From: Roseibacillus sp.
GTDB taxonomy: Bacteria; Verrucomicrobiota; Verrucomicrobiia; Verrucomicrobiales; Akkermansiaceae
NCBI GenBank assembly: GCA_002686085.1
Contig: NZAC01000011.1
Span: forward strand, 87,563 to 151,562
DNA: 64,000 bases
Reading direction: 5' to 3'
Position 1 is the stretch's first letter; each line of letters opens with the position of its first letter. Below the pieces are notes generated by a model, which saw nothing but the letters and a program-made list of their open reading frames with translations, was not told the DNA's origin and did no database searches. The position numbers were made by a program, and so were the translations under genes. Below, one piece after another: positions 54,218 to 63,616 of the stretch.

Positions 54218-57160
54218 ATGCGCTCAATACTTACAGCCCTTTGCTCCACACTGGGCACTCTGGGAAATTTATATGCTGTGCCTGCAGATTTTCCAATAGT
54301 GGCTGAGGACCTCGCCGTCTCCCTTTTCGCCCGGGATCCGATCGTGAGGAATCCCTGCGCCCTGACCTTTGATTCGCAGGGGCGACCCTGCGTTGGCATG
54401 GGCCCCCAATACCGCTCCCCTGATCCTGACACCGAACCTGACTCAGTCTGGATTCTTAAAGATCAGGATAAGGATGGCCTTGCCGATGCCGGGCACAAGT
54501 TTGCCACTGGCTTCAATTCCATTCAGGGACTTGCCTGGAAAGGGGATTGGCTCTGGATCGCCAACGCTCCCGATTTAACCCGTGTCCGTGATACTGATGG
54601 CGACGACGTGGCTGACGAATACGTCCGGGTCTACACCGATTTAGGGAATCTTGAGCATGGGCTGCACGGACTGAACTTCGGTCCGGACGGGCGGCTCTAT
54701 ATGTCCAAAGGTAACTCCAAGGGCTTATCCATCATACCGGACCGTCTCGCTCCTCAGGCTTTCCGTGAACTGTGGAGCATCGAAGTTCCCCCCGGGACAC
54801 CAGAGCCACAACCAACCATCTTCACTGCCGCAAGCTATCAAAAGAACTACCAGAATCCCCGCGACGACTGGGGTGTCACGGGAGGAATTCTCCGCTGCAA
54901 CGACGATGGTTCGAATCTGGAGATCATTTCACGAGGCTTCCGGAACCCATGGGACATCGCATTCGACAACCGCTTCGATTGGCTCGGCACTGACAATGAC
55001 CAGACCATGGGCGACAAGATCTTTACTCCATTTTTCGGCTCTCACTTCGGATGGGGTCATCCGTGGAGTTATGATTGGAAAGGTGACGATCATCTCCCTA
55101 CCGCGCCCTCCAGCGGCCCACTTTTCGAGGGTTCAGGAGCAGGCGTGATTCACTGTGCCATTCCGGGATATCCCAGTAATTACAACAACGTATTCTTCAT
55201 CAACGACTGGCTCAACCGTGAGATCTTCATCTATCGGAGCCGATGGGATGGAGCCTGGCGCAAGCCGGACCGACTAAAGCTTGAGATTCTGGCCCACGCC
55301 GGGGGTGGGCGCAGTATGCCCCTGAGCAAGGGCCGGTCCTTCGATCCCGTCGATATCGAGATGGGGCCCGATGGAGCAATCTGGATCACCAGCTGGGGCC
55401 GCCAGTACGGAGCCCACTATGAGAATAACAAGCTCGCCAATGAGGGCAGGATTTATCGCGTCTGGCCCAAGGACTACTCTCCCTCTTATCCGTCGAGAGA
55501 TACCCGGACAGTTGAGGGGCTCATCGGCGATCTGGGAAGCCATCTACCAGCGTGGCGCACCAACGCCCAGGAGGAGCTGATCCGGCGAGGCAAGAGTATC
55601 GAGCCCTTCCTCCGTGCTGCCCTCCGGAAGCCTGACCTTTCCGTCGCCCTCGAAACTTGGCTGGTCTGGACCATTGGTCGAATCAATCCCGAGAGCTGGT
55701 TCGAGGAAAACACCAACCGGAAGATCCAGTCGATTCGGGTTGCTGCCTTCAATGGGAGGCTGCACCCAGCCATCCGACAAGCGCTCGCAGACAAGGAACC
55801 GAAGGTTCGATTAGCGGCTGTAATCGCTCTGAGAGAACTTCGAGCCTCCGGCTCAACAGCAGCTCTCCTCAATTTGGCAGCCCGTGAATCTGATCGAATT
55901 GTCTACTACGCAGCGTGGGGAGCCCTCATGGACCTGCTTCCCGAAAACCAGCGCAAAACGCTTCTTGGTGATCGTCGTGCATCGATCCGCCTCGCAGCTC
56001 TCCTTGGCCTTCTGGAGGAAGACGCACTGTCCAAAAAGGAAATTGATCCCCACACAAAGGACAAGGATGCTGTCATTGCCGCTCTCAGCGCACGCCGTCT
56101 TGGGGGAAAACATCAATTCGAACATCGTGGACGCCCCCTTGCTGCAACGGGCCAGGTCCAGCCGCCAGAGCCTCTGGCAATTCCTTTCTCGAATGTTCGG
56201 GCAAGTAGTGGCCACGCATATCGGGCTGCCACTTTGCGTCGTGGTGCAGCCTGCTACACCGACCGCCCCTATCTCCTGACCCATGTTCCTCCGGAGCTCG
56301 AAGGTCTGACTTTTCTTCAAACCGCCTGCGATGATGCCGATTCGGAATCCGGGATTACAGTCAGTCTGAATCTGAAGTATCCTTCAACGGTATACCTTAT
56401 TGATGACGCCCGCGCCGAATCCATGCCGAGGTGGGCGCAATCACAGTGGAAACCCACTTCCCTCGTGATTAAGGGCAATGATCCCAAAAGACTGAAAGTC
56501 TACCGTGCTGAGCTCCCCTCCGGTCCCCTCACTCTCGGAGCAAGTCGAGATGGAATTCAAGCGAGGAAGGGAAATTACATCATCGCTGTTCAACCCCGGA
56601 TCCTTGCTCCTGATGGGAAGGTAGCCACCGTAGAGTCCGTTCTACCGCTCCTAGAAGGGGCCAACCTCGAGCGTGGTCAGGATCTCTTTTTCAGCCTCCA
56701 CGGAGCGAATTGTGCCTCTTGCCATCAGGTCAAGGGGCGCGGTAATAATCACGCACCCGACCTTAGCGAAATTGGATCACGAGCAAGCGCCAAAGTGCTC
56801 TTGGAATCCATTCTTAAGCCTAGTGCCAGCATCGTGGAAGGTTTCGCAGCACAGGTCATTTCCACACGTAGCGGCGAATCTTATACCGGAGTCGTTCTCG
56901 AGGAGACAGGCAAGCGCATCACTATGGCCATGCTCGGAGGCAAAACTTCCACGATTCAAAGGGCCGACATCTTGAGTCGAGAGAGCCTTCCGATCTCAGC
57001 GATGCCCCCCGGATTTGGCGTCATCATGAATCGTCAGCAATTAGCTGACCTGACGGCCTGGCTGATAGGCTTAAAGAAATCTAGCACCCACAGGGACCCC
57101 GACAGCAGCTTTGTTCCGCAGAGTCTCCTCCAGAAGATAAATATCCAACTCCTCCGGTGA
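54218..57160 (+). CDS. PVC-type propeller/HEAT/cytochrome c protein
   Basis: 980 residues from ATG 54218 (a GTG at 54200 would add six). Signal peptide MRSILTALCSTLGTLGNLYA. A sugar-dehydrogenase-like propeller (~20-420: SLFARDPIVRNPCALTFDSQGRP, GLHGLNFGPDGRLYM, GFRNPWDIAFD, DIEMGPDGAIWITSWG) is followed by HEAT-like helical repeats (~440-600), a linker with beta-structure, and a C-terminal cytochrome domain with CASCH and the PVC haem-binding pattern (GRGNNHAPDLSEIGSRAS, SGESYTGVVLEE). Periplasmic redox enzyme of unknown substrate. It runs about 27 residues past the usual cytochrome end and overlaps the convergent FmdB-like gene by 80 bp. Confidence 0.92.
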   Translation: MRSILTALCSTLGTLGNLYAVPADFPIVAEDLAVSLFARDPIVRNPCALTFDSQGRPCVGMGPQYRSPDPDTEPDSVWILKDQDKDGLADAGHKFATGFNSIQGLAWKGDWLWIANAPDLTRVRDTDGDDVADEYVRVYTDLGNLEHGLHGLNFGPDGRLYMSKGNSKGLSIIPDRLAPQAFRELWSIEVPPGTPEPQPTIFTAASYQKNYQNPRDDWGVTGGILRCNDDGSNLEIISRGFRNPWDIAFDNRFDWLGTDNDQTMGDKIFTPFFGSHFGWGHPWSYDWKGDDHLPTAPSSGPLFEGSGAGVIHCAIPGYPSNYNNVFFINDWLNREIFIYRSRWDGAWRKPDRLKLEILAHAGGGRSMPLSKGRSFDPVDIEMGPDGAIWITSWGRQYGAHYENNKLANEGRIYRVWPKDYSPSYPSRDTRTVEGLIGDLGSHLPAWRTNAQEELIRRGKSIEPFLRAALRKPDLSVALETWLVWTIGRINPESWFEENTNRKIQSIRVAAFNGRLHPAIRQALADKEPKVRLAAVIALRELRASGSTAALLNLAARESDRIVYYAAWGALMDLLPENQRKTLLGDRRASIRLAALLGLLEEDALSKKEIDPHTKDKDAVIAALSARRLGGKHQFEHRGRPLAATGQVQPPEPLAIPFSNVRASSGHAYRAATLRRGAACYTDRPYLLTHVPPELEGLTFLQTACDDADSESGITVSLNLKYPSTVYLIDDARAESMPRWAQSQWKPTSLVIKGNDPKRLKVYRAELPSGPLTLGASRDGIQARKGNYIIAVQPRILAPDGKVATVESVLPLLEGANLERGQDLFFSLHGANCASCHQVKGRGNNHAPDLSEIGSRASAKVLLESILKPSASIVEGFAAQVISTRSGESYTGVVLEETGKRITMAMLGGKTSTIQRADILSRESLPISAMPPGFGVIMNRQQLADLTAWLIGLKKSSTHRDPDSSFVPQSLLQKINIQLLR

Positions 57161-57293
57161 TCACTCGGCGGACAGGGACCCCGGTTTCTGGGTGAACCTC
57201 CAGTGCAGGCTCGTGGATACTTTGCCGCCACTCAAAACGCTCACGGTCCTTTGAAGAATCGGCTGGAATGGTCTCGTAAGTATACGTGATCAT
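57081..57293 (-). CDS. FmdB-family small protein without the N-terminal zinc knuckle
   Basis: 70 residues from ATG 57293. MITYTYETIP ... FEWRQSIHEPALEVHPETG ... VRRVITGG matches the FmdB family outline, and the C-terminus GGDSAEQSCCRGPCGC gives the Cys-rich tail. The usual CxxC zinc ribbon is replaced by non-Cys residues (YETIPADSSK, HPETG). FmdB proteins are linked to regulation or assembly but lack a defined role. Eighty bases overlap the 3' end of the convergent propeller-cytochrome gene. Confidence 0.68.
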   Translation of the reverse strand: MITYTYETIPADSSKDRERFEWRQSIHEPALEVHPETGVPVRRVITGGVGYLSSGGDSAEQSCCRGPCGC

Positions 57294-57344
57294 CTTAGAG
57301 TTTTCTAATGCTTGAGGTGGCTCAACAAGTTCTTCCTTCGAGAT

Positions 57345-58328
57345 TTAAGCACTCGCTCCCGGGATATATCCAAACTCTTCAGAAACTAGCAGCCTGATTG
57401 CTGCTGAATCTAAATCCATCCCCAAGCAAAGGAGGGAGGAAGAGACACTCGATGTAAGGGGAACAGGAACAGGCGACGGAGACACCTCACGGCCACATCT
57501 TTCAAAGAGCCACTGGGAACCCGGGTCCTCGACAGTCTTGACCAGAGCCTTGGCCCGAAGCACTCCACCGGGCAGATTCCTTAACAAATGCTCAATACCC
57601 GCTCGGCGTACTTTAGGTGGCAGAGGAATCTCGCATCCTCGAACCTGATGCGAAAGCAGGTGGACCGGATCCTGACTACGTTCAGCGGGGAGAGGCTGAG
57701 GTTCTTTGGGAAAGACCGAAACACCATCCTTCGTGGTTTCAAAAGCCACGGAAATGAGGGCCTCAGCCAGCTGATTGACATCCGTCTGTCGTGAGTCCGG
57801 GAAATTTTCTCTGACGACTGCCCCAACTGTATCAGTCTCAGTCTTCGAGACCAGGTCTTCATGCGAGAGAAGATAGAGCCCAGCACCGGTCATCTGGCGC
57901 TCTTCCAGCGGGGTAAGCTCGCCTCGCTTACCCCAGTGCCGAGCATCTATCACACATGCGTGAATCATGGGGTAGAAAGGCAACTCCTCCCGGAGCAGCG
58001 CGAAGGATTCAAGCAAGCCAAGTGGATCAGCTGTGCCATTCAATTCAATCAACAGCAAATCCCCTTTCCCCTCGGCCGCAGTCCGGCAGAGCAACACTAA
58101 CTCCTCGAGGCTTTCACAGCAGGCACAGCTGGCTGCAAGCGGTGAGATGCTCGCAGCATGATCAGGGTTGATACTTGCGGCATCAATATTCGCATTAGCT
58201 ATATCGTTGAGGATCACGTCCGCCCTCATGCCTCTACGCTGGAACTGCGCAAGCAGAGACCGTATCAGGCTTGTCTTCCCGGCTCCAAGGAACCCAGCGA
58301 CGAGCAGAAGCGGTCTGGGAGAAGGCAT
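57345..58328 (-). CDS. COG0523 (CobW/ZNG1-like) GTPase
   Basis: 327 residues. Walker A GFLGAGKT at 12-19; the COG0523 metal motif C68-A-C70-C71 (CxCC); ELNGTADP as the switch motif; the guanine-specificity segment is altered (SKTE instead of NKxD). The C-terminal CobW domain is short. COG0523 GTPases are metal chaperones or insertases, often induced by zinc shortage. Last gene of a minus-strand unit MerC-like, hisI, COG0523 with gaps of 31 and 12 bp, so it is cotranscribed with them. A role in keeping zinc for essential enzymes is inferred from this context. Confidence 0.9.
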   Translation of the reverse strand: MPSPRPLLLVAGFLGAGKTSLIRSLLAQFQRRGMRADVILNDIANANIDAASINPDHAASISPLAASCACCESLEELVLLCRTAAEGKGDLLLIELNGTADPLGLLESFALLREELPFYPMIHACVIDARHWGKRGELTPLEERQMTGAGLYLLSHEDLVSKTETDTVGAVVRENFPDSRQTDVNQLAEALISVAFETTKDGVSVFPKEPQPLPAERSQDPVHLLSHQVRGCEIPLPPKVRRAGIEHLLRNLPGGVLRAKALVKTVEDPGSQWLFERCGREVSPSPVPVPLTSSVSSSLLCLGMDLDSAAIRLLVSEEFGYIPGASA

Positions 58329-58340
58329 GCCTCGCCAAGA

Positions 58341-58829
58341 TCAGAGCTGCGTCGGATTGGGCGTATCTCCGTAGACAGCCTCGGGATCAAAAGACTTTTC
58401 AGATTCGATAAAACGAAGAGCTGGACCCTCCTGTTCATCAACGATTTCTCGATAGAAACAGCTCCGATAGCCAACGTGGCAGGACGCCTCTTCGCCTCCA
58501 GCATCCGGGCTGGTCAGCGCTACCTCCAGGACAAGGCAGTCCTGATCATCATCGATCAGGATTCGCTGAATGTTCTGACGCATCCCCGACGTCTCCCCTT
58601 TCTTCCAGAGTTTCTTCCTTGATCGTGACCAGTAATGAGCCTGCCGGGTATCGATAGAGAGCCTCAGCGCCTCTTCATTCATGAAGGCGAACATCAGGAT
58701 CTCACCAGTCGCGGCATGACGGGTGATACAGGGCATCAAGCCGTGCTCGTCGAACTTCGGAGCAAGAACATCTCCCTCCTCTACCTGCTCGACGCTGCTG
58801 CGTGGGGCAAATTGCCAATCGTCTTTCAT
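58341..58829 (-). CDS. hisI: Phosphoribosyl-AMP cyclohydrolase, stand-alone HisI
   Basis: 162 residues from ATG 58829. HYWSRSRKKLWKKGETSG, RILIDDDQDCLVLEV and ASCHVGYRSCFYR are the HisI motifs. It hydrolyses the purine ring of phosphoribosyl-AMP in histidine synthesis, using zinc bound by three Cys. Two of them (Cys117, Cys124) are present; the first, normally in DCDxD, is replaced by Asp94, with a Cys four positions on (Cys98). In a metal-homeostasis operon this may reflect a form with altered zinc need. No HisE domain is fused. Confidence 0.93.
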   Translation of the reverse strand: MKDDWQFAPRSSVEQVEEGDVLAPKFDEHGLMPCITRHAATGEILMFAFMNEEALRLSIDTRQAHYWSRSRKKLWKKGETSGMRQNIQRILIDDDQDCLVLEVALTSPDAGGEEASCHVGYRSCFYREIVDEQEGPALRFIESEKSFDPEAVYGDTPNPTQL

Positions 58830-58860
58830 GATGGGGAGAGCAATACAAACGACGGTTACT

Positions 58861-59538
58861 TCAAGCAACCGCTTTCTCTGCTGCGCAACAGGCACACCGG
58901 CAAAGGTTGCCAATGTGCGTAGCAATCAGGAACAGCCCCCCGATCGTCGTCAGGACACTCGCCAGAGGAATATGGAGTTTCCAACCTCCGTCTGCGGTTG
59001 CCTGAATAGAAGGGCAACACGCATCAACGCATTCTCCCGCAGCTAAGTCCGCATCACCCTCCGTGGAGGCCATTTCCACACCCTCCGAAGACTCCTCACC
59101 GGCACTCTCGTCGAATTCGGAGAGACTTGCGCAGGTTTCGGAATCGGCTGCAGCTCCTTCCGGGCCGCTCTGTACACCCCCAGCGACGGAATAAGTATTC
59201 GTATCCTGTCCGGAATTCGATTCAAAACCTGGTGCGGCGGCACCCACAAGGACAAATCCAATCCCCAGCACTCCACTCGCAATGACCCACCTTCTGCGGT
59301 GCCGTTTGTAACCTGTAGCTACAGTCACTCCAGCAAGCGGAACCACAAGGAGAGCCATGATCCAGTGCGAGGCAGGATGCGCCCATACTTTCCCAAATAC
59401 CGGGAGAAATAGTAACAGGAAGGGGGTTGCCGCACAGTGAATCGCGCACAGCACGGAGGCAAAAACCCCGATCCGATCCCCACCAATCGGCCAAAATGAC
59501 CAAGAAAGGGAAAAAGGAGTATTGCGAACGTGTTCCAC
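58861..59538 (-). CDS. MerC-domain membrane protein with acidic insertion
   Basis: 225 residues from GTG 59538. MerC-type helices: SVLCAIHCAATPFLLLFL (with the paired Cys and His), two further hydrophobic segments (~60-105) and a last helix ending HIGNLCRCACC. MerC proteins of ~140 residues carry mercuric or other metal ions across the inner membrane. Here an extra ~75-residue acidic segment with GECVDACC is inserted between helices 3 and 4. No merA, merP or merR is nearby; the partners are hisI and a COG0523 GTPase, so the metal may be zinc rather than mercury. Confidence 0.85.
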   Translation of the reverse strand: MEHVRNTPFSLSWSFWPIGGDRIGVFASVLCAIHCAATPFLLLFLPVFGKVWAHPASHWIMALLVVPLAGVTVATGYKRHRRRWVIASGVLGIGFVLVGAAAPGFESNSGQDTNTYSVAGGVQSGPEGAAADSETCASLSEFDESAGEESSEGVEMASTEGDADLAAGECVDACCPSIQATADGGWKLHIPLASVLTTIGGLFLIATHIGNLCRCACCAAEKAVA

Positions 59539-59575
59539 TGAAGACTGCTTACCATCAGAAATGGGCCAAGATCAA

Positions 59576-59592
59576 ATGCAAATTAATTGCAT
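59576..59592 (-). promoter_or_regulatory. Candidate Fur/Zur-family operator
   Basis: ATGCAA-ATTAA-TTGCAT is a perfect 6-5-6 inverted repeat, 38 bases before the start of the MerC-like gene, where it could overlap the promoter of the MerC-hisI-COG0523 operon. Its length and symmetry suit a Fur-family repressor such as Zur, but I have no other site in the window to compare. A weaker similar sequence (ATGCAATCTGCAC) lies at ~59618-59630. Confidence 0.5.
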
Positions 59593-59809
59593 CTCCGCAG
59601 CAGTACTTGAAGGGCGGATGCAATCTGCACAACCAATACATCCCTTCAAATACGCTGTGGTAATCACCTCTCTGGCTACACCTTCACGTGCGGGCAGACA
59701 TTAAGGACCAGCTGCAATCGCCTTTGGCCTCCCCCACGCAGCGATCTGGCGAAAGATGGATTTCACCTTGCCCACCTGCAGATAATGCCCATCCTTCGCG
59801 CCCCACAGT

Positions 59810-59890
<81 letters not shown>

Positions 59891-59913
59891 GCCGCTCCTC
59901 CCCGTGGCTTTGT

Positions 59914-62178
59914 TTATCCACCCGAAATCACGCTTTCGCCCTCGGTAGACAAGCCATTCTCCGTGCTGAGACGCCTCCTTATCTCTTCAACCAGCACTTC
60001 GAATTTTGCGGTCTCATCCTGCGGGAGTCCTGCAGGATCAAAACGTGCTCTCCAATAAAAGCCCAAAGCTTGGTGCAAGTCTGGAGCGAGTCCGGGGAAA
60101 AACCTCAGCAGGCCGAGGATCCACTCACTGAATGTCCTGCCCTCACCCCGTGGCCCTAGAAGTTTCTCTGCTGAGGGGATCAATTCATGGAGAGCGGTAT
60201 GCCTTGTTTCTCCCTTCCAACGATACCCGGGATCACTATCCTGACGTGTTCGGTCCTTCCACAGGCGCATGGTGAGGTAGACCACCAAAAACGTCCCTGC
60301 TATCAGGAGGACCCAGTTAATTTTTCCAGCGTTTCCTGGTGAAGTTCTCCAGATAAGAGCATCCTCCCGAATGTTGTGCCACCAGTCGACTAACTGTTGA
60401 GACCATTTTTTTCCTGAGCCCTCCAGCTCAGGCCATCGAGGAGTAGTCGCATCAAAGTCTTTCCAGCGCCCATAGGAGGAGAGATCCTTTCCATCAGGAA
60501 TCTCATCGGGAGGAATTGTTCCATGCCATACTCGGCACCACGCGTGAGCATGGCTTCCCCGCAAAAGCCATTCTCCATCATCGTTTTTTTCCTGTCCGGA
60601 ATACCCAACACAATAACGAGCAGGGATTCCAGCCTCGCGAAGGAGCAACACCGCCGCAGTGGCATAATACTCGCAGTGCCCTACCCTTGTGTCAGAGAGA
60701 AACCTCGCAACAGCCGAGCTCTTCTGGCTCGGGTGCTCACTCCTCAGGAACATGCTGTAGGTGAATTCTCTACTGAAAAATTTATCCCTGATGACCTGAA
60801 CGGCCGCGCCCGCGGAAAGCCCTCGAAGTCCCCATGCCTCGCAAACATCGCGAATACCCTTCCGCGCGGGATCTTCCACCCACTTCTCATTGGCGTCGAG
60901 ACGCCCGGGCGCACGCTCGGCCAGAGGGACCTGCAAATCACGCTCTGGATCAGGTAATGCTTCATGCAGAGGGCGGCCTCCAACGAAAACCTCGAAGGAA
61001 GTGACTCCGTGATCAGGATTTTCGAGGCGGACAGTGCCCAGAGAATTGACATCCACCCCACCATCCGTGACCTGAAGTCCGGCAAGTCTTTGTGCATCAT
61101 CGGGAAGTGGAAGAGGCGTCTTGGTATCGACCTTCCCTTTAACGGTGAGTTTGCGCCGCTTGTCTGGATCTCGTGCAAACTCCTTTTCGTCAAAAGCAAA
61201 CTCACGAATCCCATCCTCTGATACCCGGTCCCACAACAGTTCGTAGTCTCCCTCCCTCTTGTCGACTTCACTGCTCTCCTGCTTACTCTTTCCCCTGAGT
61301 TCCACCCGTCTCCCTCCGCCCTCTCCACCTCTCTCAGGGATCGGCCGATGCCACCACTGGGCATCCGAGTAGTGGTTGTAAACTGCTTCCCTGAAAAGAC
61401 GTGGCTCCTCCGCCGGAGCCTCCTGCACTCGCCACCGGATTCCCTTGGACTGCTTGAGTGTTCCGAGCTTTCCAATCGCAGTCTGGGAAAGGTCTCCGGA
61501 GGTGAACCCTCCTCCCGTCCGGCTGTAGGGGCTATCGAGGCGCAGCCACAAGGCCTTCAGACCAACCGAGCCTCCTGCCCCAAAGATGAAAACAAGGAAC
61601 AGTGCAATCACGGTTCTGGCTGGCCTCAACCGGCTGACCGAGCTGGCAAAAAACAAGGATGCCGCCATCAGTATCCCTGCCCCCGCAAAAAAAGCTATCT
61701 CGTCAATTCGAGTCATGGCTGAAGCAACCATGACAAAGCAAAGGTAGGGGTAGCCAATGTGAACCTGAATTGGTCGCACATCCCGACCTGCCTTCCGATC
61801 AATCAGCATCTTTCGCCTGGCCACTACCGAAAAAGTATTGAGCGGCATAGTCGACTCCGTGGCGTAATTCTGGGCAAGAATCACCGGTAAGAGACACACT
61901 GGAACCCACTCGAGAGCCTCAAAAAGAAAGATCGGACTCGCACTCTCCAACCAGACCCAGGCAGAGGCAACAAGGCCCATCCCAATGGAAAGATACCAGG
62001 CGCGAACGAAACCACGCTCGCCAAATTTCCAGCGAAGGTCTGTCCATGAGCGCGCCTCGACCAGAAGAGCACAGAGAAGTCCAATTACCGGATGACCCGT
62101 CACCCCACCCCAGAAAAGCAGAGCCCCACCCTCAAGAATTCGGGGCGGCTCATGAAAGTGTTGGAAATTATCCTTCAT
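59914..62178 (-). CDS. Transglutaminase-like membrane protein (TgpA-type)
   Basis: 754 residues. Several membrane helices at the N-terminus (~15-210) are followed by a large extracytoplasmic region with the transglutaminase core: Cys502 (GHCEYYATA), His545 (SHAHAWCRVWH) and Asp576 (RWKDFDATTP), an apparently complete triad. A helix at ~640-660 returns to the membrane and a helical cytoplasmic tail follows. The family is found beside MoxR and DUF58 genes and may crosslink or hydrolyse peptides in the envelope. It overlaps DUF58 by 4 bp. Confidence 0.93.
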   Translation of the reverse strand: MKDNFQHFHEPPRILEGGALLFWGGVTGHPVIGLLCALLVEARSWTDLRWKFGERGFVRAWYLSIGMGLVASAWVWLESASPIFLFEALEWVPVCLLPVILAQNYATESTMPLNTFSVVARRKMLIDRKAGRDVRPIQVHIGYPYLCFVMVASAMTRIDEIAFFAGAGILMAASLFFASSVSRLRPARTVIALFLVFIFGAGGSVGLKALWLRLDSPYSRTGGGFTSGDLSQTAIGKLGTLKQSKGIRWRVQEAPAEEPRLFREAVYNHYSDAQWWHRPIPERGGEGGGRRVELRGKSKQESSEVDKREGDYELLWDRVSEDGIREFAFDEKEFARDPDKRRKLTVKGKVDTKTPLPLPDDAQRLAGLQVTDGGVDVNSLGTVRLENPDHGVTSFEVFVGGRPLHEALPDPERDLQVPLAERAPGRLDANEKWVEDPARKGIRDVCEAWGLRGLSAGAAVQVIRDKFFSREFTYSMFLRSEHPSQKSSAVARFLSDTRVGHCEYYATAAVLLLREAGIPARYCVGYSGQEKNDDGEWLLRGSHAHAWCRVWHGTIPPDEIPDGKDLSSYGRWKDFDATTPRWPELEGSGKKWSQQLVDWWHNIREDALIWRTSPGNAGKINWVLLIAGTFLVVYLTMRLWKDRTRQDSDPGYRWKGETRHTALHELIPSAEKLLGPRGEGRTFSEWILGLLRFFPGLAPDLHQALGFYWRARFDPAGLPQDETAKFEVLVEEIRRRLSTENGLSTEGESVISGG

Positions 62179-63581
62179 AGCTGGAGTTTCATTAATTCCT
62201 CCTGGATTGCCGGCGGCTCAAGCAGGTAGTGCCGACAGGGTATTGGCCTTTCCTCGGTTCTAGCACGGACGTCCGACGCATCCCTGCAGAGGATCAGAGC
62301 CGTCATTTCCAGCCCCGTCATCGATAGGCGTCTCAGAAAATCTGCCCGAGCGAGACTCCACCCCGTAAACACCACGATTCCTGCTGTCAGCCCTTCGCGG
62401 TGACTTATGAGGACCTTCTCCAGCTCTTCGAGACGCTCCTCCGGCTCTCCCCCGATCTCCGCAAGAGCCTTCATAATGTTTTCCGACCGGCCAACCCCCT
62501 GCCCTTCCCGAACGACAACGGCCTCATCTTTCATCGTAACCAGATCCAGCGTATTATGGCTTGTGTCAATAGCCCTCGCAACCGAAGCCGCCACGGAAAT
62601 GGAATCCTCCAGAAGATCCTCGTCTCCATGCTCTACAAAGTTATCGAGGATCAGCGCATAGTGTGGCAGTGACACATCCTCAAATTCTCTCACAATAGGA
62701 CGCCCGGTTCGTGCCCAACCCTTCCAGTGAATTCGGCGCATGGGATCTCCACTCCGATAATCTCGAATCCCGAGGAAGTCCCCTGATTGTCCAGCAGTAG
62801 TTGAAAGAGCATCTCCACCGTGCTCGACAGACGCCTGACCTGAAAATTTTATGGGGGCCAGACGGTAGTAGCGTGGGAATACTATAACACTATCATCCCC
62901 ACTAAGCACTTTACGACAGCGCTGAAACAGGCCCAGGGGATCAGGCAGGCGAAGTCGCAGGTCGCTTAGTGGAATGAGGCCACGTTTTCGTGGAAGGAGC
63001 TCCATTCTCACTCTCACGGAATCACCACGATCAACCATCTTCTGGCCACTTCCTCTTACTCCTTCAAAGAGCAGCCGTCGTTCAAGTAACCAACGCCATC
63101 GGTAATACACAAAAAACCGGTCAAAAGCATTTCTTCGCTCCTCGCCAGGCTCTCCGATCCGCGCAAAACTCAAAAGGCTTGGTCTCGCATCTGGAGGCCA
63201 TTCATCGAGAAAAAATCCCCTCACCGCATGCCGCCCTCTGTTTGTGACTGTCACAAAATAAGAAAAGCTCTCCCCAACTGTCGCATATCTTGGCAACTCC
63301 CGTTCCACTATTAGACGTCCGCGACGACACCAAGCCCATCCCAGCGAAACCGCCAAGGCCCCCAGAATAAGGGAGAACAGCTGGTAAAGAGTCGATTTGG
63401 AGAAGTCCACTCCAAGAATCGCAGTAAGCAGGAGCAGAGAAAGAATTCCCCAGCCTACAGGAGTAACCCTGCGGTTGAAAAACAGTGAGACGATCGACCC
63501 CAGGGAGTAACTCCGATAGAGAGCCCGATAGAACCATGAGACCTTGGGTGCCACTGGAAAGGCAGGGTTACGGCGACTCAT
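62175..63581 (-). CDS. DUF58 domain membrane protein
   Basis: 468 residues. Two hydrophobic helices near the N-terminus (~40-85) precede the DUF58 domain with its signature RDYRSGDPMRRIHWKGWARTGRP and a von-Willebrand-A-like fold (LPHYALILDNFV). Works with a MoxR AAA+ ATPase in this common operon, probably as an envelope or stress-related module. It overlaps the downstream transglutaminase gene by 4 bp (ATGA), and starts 35 bp after the MoxR stop. Confidence 0.94.
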   Translation of the reverse strand: MSRRNPAFPVAPKVSWFYRALYRSYSLGSIVSLFFNRRVTPVGWGILSLLLLTAILGVDFSKSTLYQLFSLILGALAVSLGWAWCRRGRLIVERELPRYATVGESFSYFVTVTNRGRHAVRGFFLDEWPPDARPSLLSFARIGEPGEERRNAFDRFFVYYRWRWLLERRLLFEGVRGSGQKMVDRGDSVRVRMELLPRKRGLIPLSDLRLRLPDPLGLFQRCRKVLSGDDSVIVFPRYYRLAPIKFSGQASVEHGGDALSTTAGQSGDFLGIRDYRSGDPMRRIHWKGWARTGRPIVREFEDVSLPHYALILDNFVEHGDEDLLEDSISVAASVARAIDTSHNTLDLVTMKDEAVVVREGQGVGRSENIMKALAEIGGEPEERLEELEKVLISHREGLTAGIVVFTGWSLARADFLRRLSMTGLEMTALILCRDASDVRARTEERPIPCRHYLLEPPAIQEELMKLQL

Positions 63582-63616
63582 TGACTACCCTTTTTTCTCT
63601 GAAGCCAGATACCATC

